Shown one piece after another: positions 52,769-61,479 of a stretch of 64,000 nucleotides of DNA. This stretch comes from PALSA-243 sp963743705 (lineage in GTDB: Bacteria > Acidobacteriota > Terriglobia > Bryobacterales > Bryobacteraceae). The translations under genes were made by a program, and so were the position numbers. The DNA is taken from the NCBI GenBank assembly GCA_963743705.1, contig CAVUQS010000015.1, positions 62,001 to 126,000 on the forward strand, read 5' to 3'. Below the pieces are notes generated by a model, which was not told where the DNA came from, searched no databases, and saw only the letters and a list, made by a program, of their open reading frames with translations. The stretch's first letter is position 1. The number at the start of each line of letters is the position of its first letter.

Positions 52769-53431
52769 TTGAAGAAGAATTTTGCAACATTTGTACTTTC
52801 CCTGGGCTGCGCTGCGATCGCGTTTGCCCAGCCCGCGCCGGCTCAGACGGCCAGCACCGCGACCCCGCCCGCCTCGGCGCCCAGTGGAGTGAACGCATCC
52901 CTGCCGACTAAAGTGGCCGTGATCAACGTGCAGCAGGCGATTTACAACACCAAAGAAGGCTCCGGCGCCGCCGCCGCCGTGACCGCGAAGTTTCAGCCGA
53001 AAAAGGACGACTTCGAAAAGCGCCAGCGCGACATGCAGCAGATCTCGGACCAGCTCAAGAAGGGCAGCGCCACTATGAGCGACGATGCCAAGCAGAAGCT
53101 GGAGCGGGACCTGGACGCGAAATCGAAGTCCTTGCAGCGCGACACGCAGGAAGTCAGCGACGATTACGAGCAGGAAATGGGCAAGATCTTCCAGGAGATC
53201 GGCAATAAGATGCTGAAATCCGCGATTGAACCCTACTGCTATCAGAACGGCTACGCCGTCGTGATCGACGTGAGCAACCAGCAGACGCCGGTAATCTGGA
53301 TGGCGCCTTCGGCCGACATCACGGCCGATATCATCAAGCTTTACGACCAGGCGCATCCGGCCATGGGAGCCCCAGCTGCCAAACCTGCCGGTCCGGTGAA
53401 GCCGCCGACGCCCACAACCATCCGGAAGTAA
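52769..53431 (+). CDS. skp: OmpH/Skp-like periplasmic chaperone
   Basis: A 220-residue periplasmic protein. Signal peptide 1-20; VAVINVQQAIYNTKEG (about 48-63) and the long charged coiled coil (FEKRQRDMQQISDQLKKG to SDDYEQEMGKIFQEI) match Skp, which holds unfolded outer-membrane proteins for BamA. YAVVIDVSNQQTPVIW closes the body; a Pro/Ala tail follows. TTG 52769 is preferred: TAGGAG lies six bases upstream. Confidence 0.88.
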   Translation: MKKNFATFVLSLGCAAIAFAQPAPAQTASTATPPASAPSGVNASLPTKVAVINVQQAIYNTKEGSGAAAAVTAKFQPKKDDFEKRQRDMQQISDQLKKGSATMSDDAKQKLERDLDAKSKSLQRDTQEVSDDYEQEMGKIFQEIGNKMLKSAIEPYCYQNGYAVVIDVSNQQTPVIWMAPSADITADIIKLYDQAHPAMGAPAAKPAGPVKPPTPTTIRK

Positions 53432-53457
53432 GCGTCTCGCGCGGCACGTTTTCTTAA

Positions 53458-53532
53458 GGGCCACGGCGGAACACCGGCCACAGAAGTCTCTATCTGTGCC
53501 TTCGGCGTTCCGGCGTGGCCCTTTCGGCTTTT
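53458..53532 (+). terminator. long imperfect hairpin terminator after skp
   Basis: GGGCCACGGCGGAACACCGG and following bases (53458-53484) pair imperfectly with 53493-53521, and the stem is followed by TTTCGGCTTTT. The stop codon of the convergent DAHP synthase gene lies in this tail, so it may serve both directions. Confidence 0.65.
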
Positions 53533-54901
53533 AGGCGCTCTCGCTCTTCATCTTGCGGGCGATCAGGAATGCGAGCTCGATGGATTGCTCGTAATTCAGG
53601 CGCGGGTCGACTTGAGATTCATAAGCGCGCGCGAGGTCTTCTTCGGTTGGGCCGCGAGCCCCGCCGATGCATTCGGTCACGTTTTCGCCCGTCAATTCGA
53701 TATGCACGCCGCCCAAATGCGAATCCATGCGGGTGTGTATATCGAAAGCCTGTTCGACTTCCGAATAAATATCTTCGAAACGGCGCGTTTTGACGCCGGT
53801 CGACGTGGTTTGCGTGTTGCCGTGCATGGCGTCGCAGATCCATAGCACGCGTCCGCCTTCGGCGCGAACGTCCTCGATCAGCTTGGGTAGGCCTTCGGCG
53901 ATCTTCTTCACTCCCAGACGATGGATGAACGTGAGGCGGCCGGGCGTGCGTTGCGGATCGAGCAGATCGAACCAACGGGCGATGGTTCCGCGCCTCGCGC
54001 TGGCATCGACTTTGATGGCAATTGGGTTCTCGATGCCGCGCATGAATTCGACGTGCGCCGCATCGGGGTGATTCGTGCGAAGCCCGATCCAGGGAAGGTG
54101 CGCGGAGAGGTTGAAATGCCCAGGGCGGCTCGGAACGGTGCGCGTTTGCGACGCCTCGTATCCCAGATGCAGGGCCTCGTGCGAGGTGAAGAACTCGATG
54201 CGGTCGGATTCCCCGGCGCGCACGCCGAGAACGTTTTCCATGAAACGCAGCGACTCCCCAATGGTCTCGACCATGCGGTGATATTCGGCGCGATGGGGCG
54301 AATCGCGCACCCAGTCGAGATCGAAATACTCGGGATGGTGGAGATCGGCGAATCCGCCCTTGACCAACGCGCGGATGAAATTGAGCGTCAGCGCGGCTCG
54401 CTCATAGCCGCGCAACAGGAGCTGAGGATTGGGCGTGCGCGCCTCAGCCGTAAACTCGGGGCTATTGATGTTGTCGCCGCGGTAGCAGGGCAGTTCTACG
54501 CCGTCGCGGGTTTCGGTATCGGAAGAGCGCGGCTTGGCGTATTGGCCGGCAAAGCGGCCGATGCGGATCACGGGCTTCCCGCCGCCGACCACGAGCACCA
54601 GGCTCATCTGCACCAGCACCTTGAGCATATTGGCGATGCGGCGCGGAGAGCAGTCGGCAAGACGCTCGGCGCAATCGCCACCCTGCAAGACGAAGCGTTT
54701 GCCTGCGGCGGCTTCGGCGAGTTGTTCTCGCAGCTGCAGGATTTCCCAACTGGTAACGAGCGGCGGAAGCTGGCGCAGTTCTTCCAGAGCGCGATCGAGC
54801 GCGGCAGGGTCGGGGTATGTTGGTTGCTGGAGAGCCGCGCGACCCCGCCAGGAATTGGGGGCCCACGGCGTCTGGCGCAATAGGTCGGAGGGCGAAAGCA
54901 T
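53531..54901 (-). CDS. aroG: class II 3-deoxy-7-phosphoheptulonate synthase
   Basis: First enzyme of the shikimate pathway, joining phosphoenolpyruvate and erythrose 4-phosphate. The 456 residues match plant/actinobacterial type II enzymes throughout: FVLQGGDCAERL, RIGRFAGQYAKPRS, YRGDNIN, TSHEALHLGYE, HLPWIGLRTNHPD, DPQRTPGRLTFIHRLG, CDAMHGNT and GGVHIELTGENVTECIGG. The Cys of GGDCAE, the His of CDAMHGN and the Glu of IELTGE are the expected metal ligands. No other aromatic genes are adjacent. Confidence 0.93.
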   Translation of the reverse strand: MLSPSDLLRQTPWAPNSWRGRAALQQPTYPDPAALDRALEELRQLPPLVTSWEILQLREQLAEAAAGKRFVLQGGDCAERLADCSPRRIANMLKVLVQMSLVLVVGGGKPVIRIGRFAGQYAKPRSSDTETRDGVELPCYRGDNINSPEFTAEARTPNPQLLLRGYERAALTLNFIRALVKGGFADLHHPEYFDLDWVRDSPHRAEYHRMVETIGESLRFMENVLGVRAGESDRIEFFTSHEALHLGYEASQTRTVPSRPGHFNLSAHLPWIGLRTNHPDAAHVEFMRGIENPIAIKVDASARRGTIARWFDLLDPQRTPGRLTFIHRLGVKKIAEGLPKLIEDVRAEGGRVLWICDAMHGNTQTTSTGVKTRRFEDIYSEVEQAFDIHTRMDSHLGGVHIELTGENVTECIGGARGPTEEDLARAYESQVDPRLNYEQSIELAFLIARKMKSESA

Positions 54902-54946
54902 TCGAATTTTTACCGTAGCATGCGATACGCGGAACCCCGCGGCTGG

Positions 54947-55972
54947 CTATTGAATCTGCACCAGGCGGTTGGGCTGTTCGCCCACTTGCGCCGGTTGCAG
55001 ATCCTGCTTGCCGCGCCAGAAATCGATGTACGAAATCTGGTGCACGCAAGCCACCGTGCAGCGAGGGGCGCAGCTCTTAGCCGTGCGGTATTCGCGCCGC
55101 ACATCTTCGCGCGTGTATTCCATCAGCGGCTTGCCCGGATATCCGCGCTGCTGCGAGCAATAATGCACCAGGCCATCCTCGCAAATATATAGGTAGCGGG
55201 CGCCGGCGCGGCATCGCCAATTATTTTCCTTGCCGTGCGCGATATTGTCCTGGAAGTAATTCACGCGCGCGTAGCTGGCTTTTTCCATGGCGCGCATCTG
55301 CGAGTAGACTTCGCGCTCGGCGCCGCCCAATGGACGAAGCTGGCCGTCGCCATCGTGAATGATGCCGACCGTCGAGGTGAATCCCAATTCCAGCGCGCGT
55401 TTGCCGACGATCAGCGCATCGTGCGGATCGCGGATGCCGCCCCCGACCACGGAGTTGATGTTGACGTGGAATTCGGCGTGTTCCGAGAGAAGCTGCAGCT
55501 TCTTATCCAGCACCTTGAGGCTCTTCTTCGACACCTCGTCGGGCATGATGTTGTCGATCGAAATCTGCAGGTGCTCGAGGCCGGCATGGTTGAGGCGCTT
55601 GATGCGATCGGCCACCAGCAGATAGCCGTTGGTGATCATCCCGGCGATCATGCCGCGGCGGCGGATGCGCGCGATGATCAGGTCGAGATCGGGATGGAGC
55701 AGCGGTTCGCCGCCGCTGATAGTGATGATATTGGTTCCCAGATCGGCCAGGCGATCGAGGCGCTGGTACATGGTCTCGATGGGCACCGGCTTCGACACAT
55801 CGTCATATTCATTACAATAGCCGCAGGCCAGATTGCAGCGGCGCATCGGAATCACGTGCGCCAATACCGGGTGATCCGTCGAGGCCAGGCCCTTGGCGAT
55901 CATGGCGATTTCGCGGGCGCGGCGGTGCGCGCGTTTCCATGTTCGACGGAGCTGGGATGGCAGGCCGGGCAT
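54947..55972 (-). CDS. radical SAM protein with SPASM-like C-terminus
   Basis: A 341-residue enzyme. CNLACGYC (Cys 46, 50, 53) binds the [4Fe-4S]-SAM cluster; ISGGEPLLHPDLD is the SAM-contact motif. The C-terminal third has extra cysteines (CRAGARYLYIC, YCSQQRGYPG, CAPRCTVAC), as in SPASM or twitch domains that hold auxiliary clusters. ATG 55972 is chosen because the domain starts soon after; upstream codons in frame look non-coding. The product is unknown. Confidence 0.82.
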   Translation of the reverse strand: MPGLPSQLRRTWKRAHRRAREIAMIAKGLASTDHPVLAHVIPMRRCNLACGYCNEYDDVSKPVPIETMYQRLDRLADLGTNIITISGGEPLLHPDLDLIIARIRRRGMIAGMITNGYLLVADRIKRLNHAGLEHLQISIDNIMPDEVSKKSLKVLDKKLQLLSEHAEFHVNINSVVGGGIRDPHDALIVGKRALELGFTSTVGIIHDGDGQLRPLGGAEREVYSQMRAMEKASYARVNYFQDNIAHGKENNWRCRAGARYLYICEDGLVHYCSQQRGYPGKPLMEYTREDVRREYRTAKSCAPRCTVACVHQISYIDFWRGKQDLQPAQVGEQPNRLVQIQ

Positions 55973-56037
55973 ACAGTAAGACCCTTTATTACAACACATT
56001 TGGCAGGATTTGCCTGGCGCCGCGGGCCGATTGGCGC

Positions 56038-57243
56038 CTATTCGGGGTTGAACGGGCGGGATGAGGAATCCAGCGCTTCTCGCACCGCGAGAGCGACCGT
56101 TTCCGGAAGCAGCGGCTTGCGAAGCAGAGAACATCCGCGGGAGAGCGCGCCGGCCCGCGAGAGGTGGTCGTCCGGGTAGCCGGACATGAAGACGATTTTC
56201 AGATCGGGCTGTTCGGTAAGCAGCTTTTCGGCCAGCACGGGACCGGTCATGCGAGGCATCATGACGTCGGTGAGCACCAGGCGAATCGCGGCGCCGTGCT
56301 CGCGGAACAGGCGCAACGCTTCTTCTCCGTCCGGCGCTTCCAGAACGTTGTAGCCGCGCATGCGCAAGACGTGCGTCAGCAGGCGGCGGACGCCTTCTTC
56401 GTCTTCCACCAGCAGCACCACTTCGTCACCGCGCGTATCGGGGTGTTCGGCGGGATTGATTTCGCGCATCACCTTGGGCTTCTCTAAGCACGGCAGGCAA
56501 ATCTGGAATGTAGCGCCCGTGACCGGGCCGCTCGCGGCCCATACGGCGCCGCCGCATGAGCGGACAATCTCGCGAACAATGCTCAGGCCGAGGCCGGACC
56601 CCTGACCCTTTGGCTTAGTAGTGAAGAACGGCTCGAAGAGCAGCGGCAACACGCCCGGATCGATGCCGGCGCCGGTATCGCGGATGGAGAGCATGACGCA
56701 CCGGCCGGCCGCCATACCAAGGGTTGCGGCACGGCTCGCATCCACGTCGTCGTCGCGAGTCTCCACGGTGATGGTTCCGCCGCCCGGCATGGCGTCGCGC
56801 GCGTTCAGAAGAAGATTCATCACCACCTGATCCATTTGGACGGGATCTGCAACCACCACCCCCAGACCGGGGGCGAGGCGCAATTGAAGGTGGATCGACT
56901 CACCGATGATGGGCCGGAGCATGCGCTCCACGCCCGTCACCACGGTATTCAGGTCGATTGGCTTGGGGGCCTCGAGGTGGTCGCGCGTAAAACCAAGAAG
57001 CTGGGTGGTGAGCGCGGCCGCGCGATTGGCGGCCCGGCGGATCTCTTCCAGCTCAACGCGGCCGGGCGTTCCGCGCGCGATCAGAATTTCCGCGTAGCCC
57101 GAAATGAGCGTTACGATGTTGGCGAAGTCGTGCGCGACGCCGCTGGCAAGCCGCCCGACGGTTTCCAGCTTGGAACTTTGGTTGATTTCCCTTGCGGAAG
57201 ACTCCTGCGCATTTCCATTCCCCTGACTCGACACGGTTGCCAC
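56038..57243 (-). CDS. hybrid histidine kinase without membrane segments
   Basis: A 401-residue soluble kinase. Dimerisation/phospho-His domain about 25-85 (LASGVAHDFANIVTLISGY), ATPase domain about 125-255 (NLLLNARDAMPGG, DTGAGIDPG, GSGLGLSIV) and a C-terminal receiver 275-390 (VEDEEG, phospho-Asp in LTDVMMPRMTG, Lys in LRKP). No sensory domain is fused, so another protein must supply the signal. GTG 57243 lies inside the inverted-repeat structure at 57240-57325, which may hide it. Confidence 0.87.
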   Translation of the reverse strand: MATVSSQGNGNAQESSAREINQSSKLETVGRLASGVAHDFANIVTLISGYAEILIARGTPGRVELEEIRRAANRAAALTTQLLGFTRDHLEAPKPIDLNTVVTGVERMLRPIIGESIHLQLRLAPGLGVVVADPVQMDQVVMNLLLNARDAMPGGGTITVETRDDDVDASRAATLGMAAGRCVMLSIRDTGAGIDPGVLPLLFEPFFTTKPKGQGSGLGLSIVREIVRSCGGAVWAASGPVTGATFQICLPCLEKPKVMREINPAEHPDTRGDEVVLLVEDEEGVRRLLTHVLRMRGYNVLEAPDGEEALRLFREHGAAIRLVLTDVMMPRMTGPVLAEKLLTEQPDLKIVFMSGYPDDHLSRAGALSRGCSLLRKPLLPETVALAVREALDSSSRPFNPE

Positions 57244-57325
57244 GGCATTCCCACGATTGGGTCAGCAATTGAAATGCCCAAATCAAGCTATTGAAAAATC
57301 GTGGGTTGATTTGGGAACGCCGTGG
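57240..57325 (-). promoter_or_regulatory. structured leader with competing stems over the kinase start
   Basis: Four pairing segments are interleaved. CCCACGATT (57250-57258) pairs with AATCGTGGG (57297-57305); CCCAAATCAA (57277-57286) pairs with TTGATTTGGG (57306-57315). An outer stem pairs 57240-57253 with 57312-57325 with one mismatch. The first two stems cross, so they form a pseudoknot or exclude one another. The GTG start (57241-57243) and its weak ribosome-binding site lie in the outer arm. Confidence 0.55.
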
Positions 57326-57354
57326 TCTGGTGAAACAATTCGCTGGAAAAATGT

Positions 57355-59253
57355 CTATGCGATGCGGCCACCGAGTAAAGAGGCGGCGGTAGGCGCCGCG
57401 GCGCCGGCAATGCGAGGGCTGCCGGCGGCGCCTTCCGGAATAGCATCGCCTTCACCCGGCGCCAGGAACAAATTGGCGTCGATGCCGTGCTGGCGCGTGT
57501 AAAGGTCGTAATAGCGGCCGCGGAAGTCGTAAAGCGATTCGTGCGTTCCCCGCTCAACGATACGGCCATCTTCGACGACCAGGATCTGGTCGGCGCGCCG
57601 AATGGTAGACAGGCGGTGCGCGATCACGAACGTGGTTCGCCCCTGCATCAGGTACGCCAGGCCTTCCTGAATAGCGGCTTCGGATTCGGAATCGAGGCTG
57701 GAAGTGGCCTCATCCAGAATCAGAATACGCGGGTTCGCCAGGATGGCGCGCGCGATCGAAACGCGCTGGCGCTGTCCGCCGGAAAGCTTGACGCCGCGCT
57801 CGCCAACCACGGTGTCGTACTTTTTCTCGAAGCGCTCGGAGAATTCATCGACGCGCGCGATGCGGCAAGCTTGGAGAATCTCGGCGTCGGTGGCGTCCAT
57901 ACGCGCGAAGGCGACGTTCTCTCGAATGGTTCCATCGAAGAGGAACGTGTCCTGTAAAACCACGCCGAGCTGCGTACGGTAGGCGTCGAGACGTATGGTG
58001 GAGAGATCGGCGCCGTCCAAAAGAATCCGGCCCGCGCCCGGTTCGTGGAACGCGGCAACCAAGCTAATGATGGTGGATTTGCCGGACCCCGATGGACCAA
58101 CCAGCGCGGTGACGGTTCCGGGCTGGGATTCGAAGCTGATGCCGTGCAGAACGGGCTTGCCCACGTCATACGCGAAATCGACCTGATCGAAGACGAGACG
58201 GCCCTCGACGGAGCCGATGGTCTGGGTGCGTCGCGGATCTTCGTCTTCCGGCTTTTCGCGAAGAACTTCCTGTGTGCGGTCGAGCCCGGCGAGACCCTCC
58301 GTGACTTGCGTGCCAATTCCGACGACCTGGAACATGGGCGCCACCAGAAACGCCATGAACGCCGTGAACATCATGAAACCGCCGAGGGTGAGCGTGTGGG
58401 CGATGATCTGGCGCGCGCCCACATACATCACCACCGCGCCGACAAAGCCCATAAGAACCGTGGCGGAAAGGCTCATCAGCGAAATCGCCGTGAGGCTGCG
58501 CAGGACGTTATCCAGCAGGCGCTGAACGCCGCCAGAGAAGACGCGCGCTTCTTCCGCTTCAGCATGATATCCCTTAACGACGCGCACGCCTGCCAACGAT
58601 TCGGTGAGACGCCCGGCCACTTCGGCCTGAATCTTGCCGCGCTCGCGGAAGATGGGGCGGATGTTGCCGAAAGCCTTGCGCAATCCCAGAGCGAATCCGG
58701 AGATGAAGAGCAGAGCGAGACCGGTGAGAAGCGGGCTGATCCAGAGCAGGACGGCGAGCGAGAAAACCGCGGTGAGGATTCCGCCGCAGAATTCGACCAG
58801 GCCGGTGCCGATGAGATTGCGCACGCCCTCGACATCGTTCATGATGCGCGAGACCAGCAGGCCGGATTTGTTGGAGTCGTAGTAAGCAACGGGCAGCCGG
58901 CCGACGTGTTCCTGCACTTTCCGGCGCAACTCGGCGATGAGGCGTTGGGCCTCCTTCGAGAGAACCTGCGTCAGGGTGAAAGAGGTGGCGCCTTGCACCA
59001 GCGTGGCCACGAGCACAGCCAGGATGAGCGGCTCGAGCAAATTGGTCTGGTGTTTGCCGAGGACGTTATCCACCAGAAACTTAGTGGATGCCGGCAAGAC
59101 CATGCCGCAGACGCGATTGATAATCATCAGTCCAAAGCCGAGCGACAGCAGCTTGCGGCGCGGGCGGACGAGTTCCTTGAGCAGCGGCATCACGCTGCGG
59201 AGGGTCTCAGAGGCTTTCTTTTTAGGTACGGCGGGCGACACTAATCCCAGCAT
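57355..59253 (-). CDS. MsbA-like type I ABC exporter (fused permease-ATPase)
   Basis: A 632-residue half-transporter. Six membrane segments lie in residues 30-330 (first LSLGFGLMIINRVCGMVLP). The ATPase domain spans about 365-600: Walker A GPSGSGKST, Q-loop VVLQDTF, signature LSGGQRQR, Walker B ILILDEATS and switch His in IAHRLS. It should work as a homodimer and export lipids or drugs. A short Ala/Gly-rich C-terminal tail follows. Its stop is 111 bases upstream of the kinase start, and the gap is mostly the structured leader. Confidence 0.92.
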   Translation of the reverse strand: MLGLVSPAVPKKKASETLRSVMPLLKELVRPRRKLLSLGFGLMIINRVCGMVLPASTKFLVDNVLGKHQTNLLEPLILAVLVATLVQGATSFTLTQVLSKEAQRLIAELRRKVQEHVGRLPVAYYDSNKSGLLVSRIMNDVEGVRNLIGTGLVEFCGGILTAVFSLAVLLWISPLLTGLALLFISGFALGLRKAFGNIRPIFRERGKIQAEVAGRLTESLAGVRVVKGYHAEAEEARVFSGGVQRLLDNVLRSLTAISLMSLSATVLMGFVGAVVMYVGARQIIAHTLTLGGFMMFTAFMAFLVAPMFQVVGIGTQVTEGLAGLDRTQEVLREKPEDEDPRRTQTIGSVEGRLVFDQVDFAYDVGKPVLHGISFESQPGTVTALVGPSGSGKSTIISLVAAFHEPGAGRILLDGADLSTIRLDAYRTQLGVVLQDTFLFDGTIRENVAFARMDATDAEILQACRIARVDEFSERFEKKYDTVVGERGVKLSGGQRQRVSIARAILANPRILILDEATSSLDSESEAAIQEGLAYLMQGRTTFVIAHRLSTIRRADQILVVEDGRIVERGTHESLYDFRGRYYDLYTRQHGIDANLFLAPGEGDAIPEGAAGSPRIAGAAAPTAASLLGGRIA

Positions 59254-59314
59254 AAGGGAAATTGGGCGGCCGGGACATCGCCCGAACGGGTAGGGAGCCG
59301 AACGGGTAGGTTAC

Positions 59315-60340
59315 CTATGCCGGCTTGGGCTCGTCGGGGCGCGCTTTCTGGCGGTTGCTCGATTCGCGCAATACGAGCTTGGGCGGGATGAACACCGATT
59401 CGACGGGAAGCGGCTTCTTCGATTCCATGCGCTCGGAGAGCAACTCGGCCGCGCGCTCGCCGATGAGGTTGCTGCTTTGATCGACCGTCGAGAGCGGCAC
59501 GCGCAGCAGGTCCGAATAATGAACGTTGCCCGCGCCGATGATGGCGATGTCCTCAGGGACGCGCATACCGAGTTCGAGCGCGGCTTTGATGGCGCCGGCG
59601 GCCACCGGGTCGTTGTAGCAGAAGACGCCATCGGGCCGCGGATTGTTCTTGAGAAGCTGCAGCATGGCGTCGTAGCCGGTGCTGTCGCCGTGTTGGCCGC
59701 TGACGATATATTCCTTGCGGACGGAGATCTTGCGGCGGTTGAGGGCATTGCGATATCCCTGCAGACGGTCGACGCCGGTGGAGACGTTCGGTCCACGGAT
59801 GTGCGCAATGCGTTTGCAGCCCAGGCCGATGAGATGGCTGGTGGCGAGTTCGCCGAGGTCTTCATCCTTCACGCCAACGTAGTTGGCCTCGAGGCCGGGC
59901 ACGACTCGGTCGATCAGCACATAGGGCGTCGCGCTTTTTTCGAGCAGGCGGAAACCGTCTTCCTGCCCGCTACGCGCGGCGGAGGCAATGATGAATCCGT
60001 CGACTTTCCGGTTGATGAGGTTTTCGACGTGGCGGCGTTCGGCCGCGGCGTCTTCCTCAGTGTTCAGGATGACCACCTGGTAACCGAGCGGGTGCAGCTT
60101 GCGCGCGATGCCGCTCGCCACCTCGGCGAAGAAGGAGTGCATCAGATCGGGAATTACGAGGCCGACGAGGTAGGTGCGGCGCGTAACCAGGCTGCGGGCG
60201 ATCCAATCCGGCTGATAGTTGAGCTCGCGCATGCGCTTGAGCACGCGCTCGCGAGTTTGTTCGCTGATGTCGCTGTGGTTGCGCAGGGCCTTCGATACGG
60301 TCATCTGCGACACGCCCAAGTCGCGGGCGATATCTTTCAT
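59315..60340 (-). CDS. LacI family transcriptional regulator
   Basis: About 341 residues. The helix-turn-helix is at the N-terminus (MKDIARDLGVSQMTVSKALR, hinge helix near PDWIARSLVTRRTYLVG). The sugar-binding periplasmic-protein-like domain is complete (VIPDLMHSFFAEVASGIA, DGFIIASAA, HIRGPNVSTGVDRLQGY, AIIGAGNVHYSDLL, STVDQSSNLIGERAAELL). ATG 60340 is chosen because LacI proteins begin right at the helix; TTG 60352 is possible. No carbohydrate operon is next to it, so its target lies elsewhere. Confidence 0.9.
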   Translation of the reverse strand: MKDIARDLGVSQMTVSKALRNHSDISEQTRERVLKRMRELNYQPDWIARSLVTRRTYLVGLVIPDLMHSFFAEVASGIARKLHPLGYQVVILNTEEDAAAERRHVENLINRKVDGFIIASAARSGQEDGFRLLEKSATPYVLIDRVVPGLEANYVGVKDEDLGELATSHLIGLGCKRIAHIRGPNVSTGVDRLQGYRNALNRRKISVRKEYIVSGQHGDSTGYDAMLQLLKNNPRPDGVFCYNDPVAAGAIKAALELGMRVPEDIAIIGAGNVHYSDLLRVPLSTVDQSSNLIGERAAELLSERMESKKPLPVESVFIPPKLVLRESSNRQKARPDEPKPA

Positions 60341-60486
60341 TCGGACAGGCAAGGTTCTTCTATTATGGCGGAAGGTACGGGGAGTGGTGGGACGCAACAG
60401 GGGTTGCAAGGGCGGCTTCAGCTTAAATGAGCCCAGGACTTTTACTGAAAGCACAGGCGAGTACTTCGATCGGTACGGACCCCGCC

Positions 60487-60515
60487 TTGTCAGACGCGAA
60501 AGTTAGCCCTATAAA
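60487..60515 (+). promoter_or_regulatory. near-consensus sigma-70 promoter, possibly giving a leaderless mRNA
   Basis: TTGTCA at 60487-60492 and TATAAA at 60510-60515 are 17 bases apart. Transcription would begin about seven bases after the minus-10 box, at or next to the ATG at 60522, and there is no ribosome-binding site between them. Confidence 0.55.
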
Positions 60516-60521
60516 AGTGTC

Positions 60522-60842
60522 ATGTACATTTCGTTCCCGGAACCGATGCCGGCGATTGAGGACGCCCGGCAGAGCGAGCGATTCCCGATGTTCTCGAAGA
60601 TGAAGGTTTGTTTGCCCCAACCGGGCCTGGACCCGGCGCCGATGGCGGTTCGGGGATTGAATATTTCCGAAACCGGCGCCGCGTTCGTTTGCGATGAGCC
60701 TTTGCCGGTGGCAACGCGGCTGTACCTGCAATTGCCGAACAGTCGGGTGAGCGCGCCGGCCATGGTGCGCAACTGCGCCCGCCGCGGCTCCGCCTGGCGC
60801 GTAGGCGTGGAAATCGACGGCGAAGTCACCAGGCTGGCGTAA
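60522..60842 (+). CDS. PilZ domain protein
   Basis: A 106-residue PilZ-type protein, potentially binding cyclic di-GMP. The second motif is well kept (LNISETGAAF, the D/NxSxxG type). The first, normally RxxxR, is present only as SERFPMF, so ligand binding is uncertain. The end (SAWRVGVEIDG) is typical. ATG 60522 may be read without a leader; ATG 60546, after GGAACCG, is an alternative start. Confidence 0.7.
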   Translation: MYISFPEPMPAIEDARQSERFPMFSKMKVCLPQPGLDPAPMAVRGLNISETGAAFVCDEPLPVATRLYLQLPNSRVSAPAMVRNCARRGSAWRVGVEIDGEVTRLA

Positions 60843-60943
60843 CGTCCGCACGCGCTCCCGAAGTGGCGGCCGCAGCGGAATTCGGGTAAAGTAGAGGGTT
60901 GGCGCAGCAATGCGCCCGTCCGCCGCTGTTTGCCTTCCCTTTC

Positions 60944-61020
60944 GGGCGCGTAGCTCAGCTGGTTAGAGCGCCTGCTTCACACGCAGGAGGTCCGGGGTTC
61001 GAGTCCCTGCGCGCCCACCA
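60944..61020 (+). tRNA. tRNA-Val (CAC)
   Basis: A 77-base tRNA with a perfect acceptor stem (GGGCGCG with CGCGCCC), an 11-base D-loop region, an anticodon stem CCTGC/GCAGG enclosing TTCACAC (anticodon CAC) and the TTCGAGT arm. The 3-prime CCA is encoded. A small GGCGCA-GCAA-TGCGCC hairpin lies at 60901-60916 upstream. The following 180 bases hold IS remnants. Confidence 0.95.
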
Positions 61021-61071
61021 TTGCCGGGCTCTACGCCATTAATGGGGGCAGGCTGCCGCCCCTGGTTGAAA

Positions 61072-61143
61072 TCACGAACACATCATCTTAACCCTCAGGC
61101 GATAGTTGTTGAAGTTGCGGAATCCATATGCCTGGCGCTTGAC
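61072..61143 (-). pseudogene. C-terminal remnant of an ISL3-like transposase
   Basis: On the minus strand the frame VKRQAYGFRNFNNYRLRV runs to a stop at 61072. That ending is typical of ISL3-family transposases. The reading frame is cut exactly at the left end of the IS3 element (61145), so only about 23 residues remain. Confidence 0.55.
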
Positions 61144-61200
61144 CTGCTCCCGGTTTTTCGTCCGGAGTTAAATATCAATTAGGACGAAGAAAGGGAGAAG

Positions 61201-61479
61201 ATGTCGACCAAAAGGAAACTGAGCGATGAACAGATCATCGCGGTGATGAAGCAACTGGAAGCGGGCCGGACCGCTGCGGAGATGGCACGGGAAGTCGGCG
61301 TGAGCACCTACACGATCTATTCCTGGAAAGCGAAGTTCGGCGGCATGGAACCGAATGAAGCCATCCGCCTGCGGCATCTGGAAGACGAGAACAACCGGCT
61401 CAAGAAATTGGTCGCGGAAGTCTGCCTGGACCGCGAGATGCTCAAGGCCCTCCTAATAAAAAACGGCCTGAGCTCGTAG
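61201..61479 (+). CDS. IS3-family transposase OrfA
   Basis: A 92-residue DNA-binding protein: helix-turn-helix SDEQIIAVMKQLEAGRTAAEMAREVGVSTYTIYSWK and a leucine-zipper-like helix (LRHLEDENNRLKKLVAEVCLDREML). It is complete and follows a GGGAG site. Near its end the heptamer AAAAAAC (61458-61464) is read as A-AAA-AAC, a standard minus-one slip site that joins OrfA to OrfB. Confidence 0.9.
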   Translation: MSTKRKLSDEQIIAVMKQLEAGRTAAEMAREVGVSTYTIYSWKAKFGGMEPNEAIRLRHLEDENNRLKKLVAEVCLDREMLKALLIKNGLSS

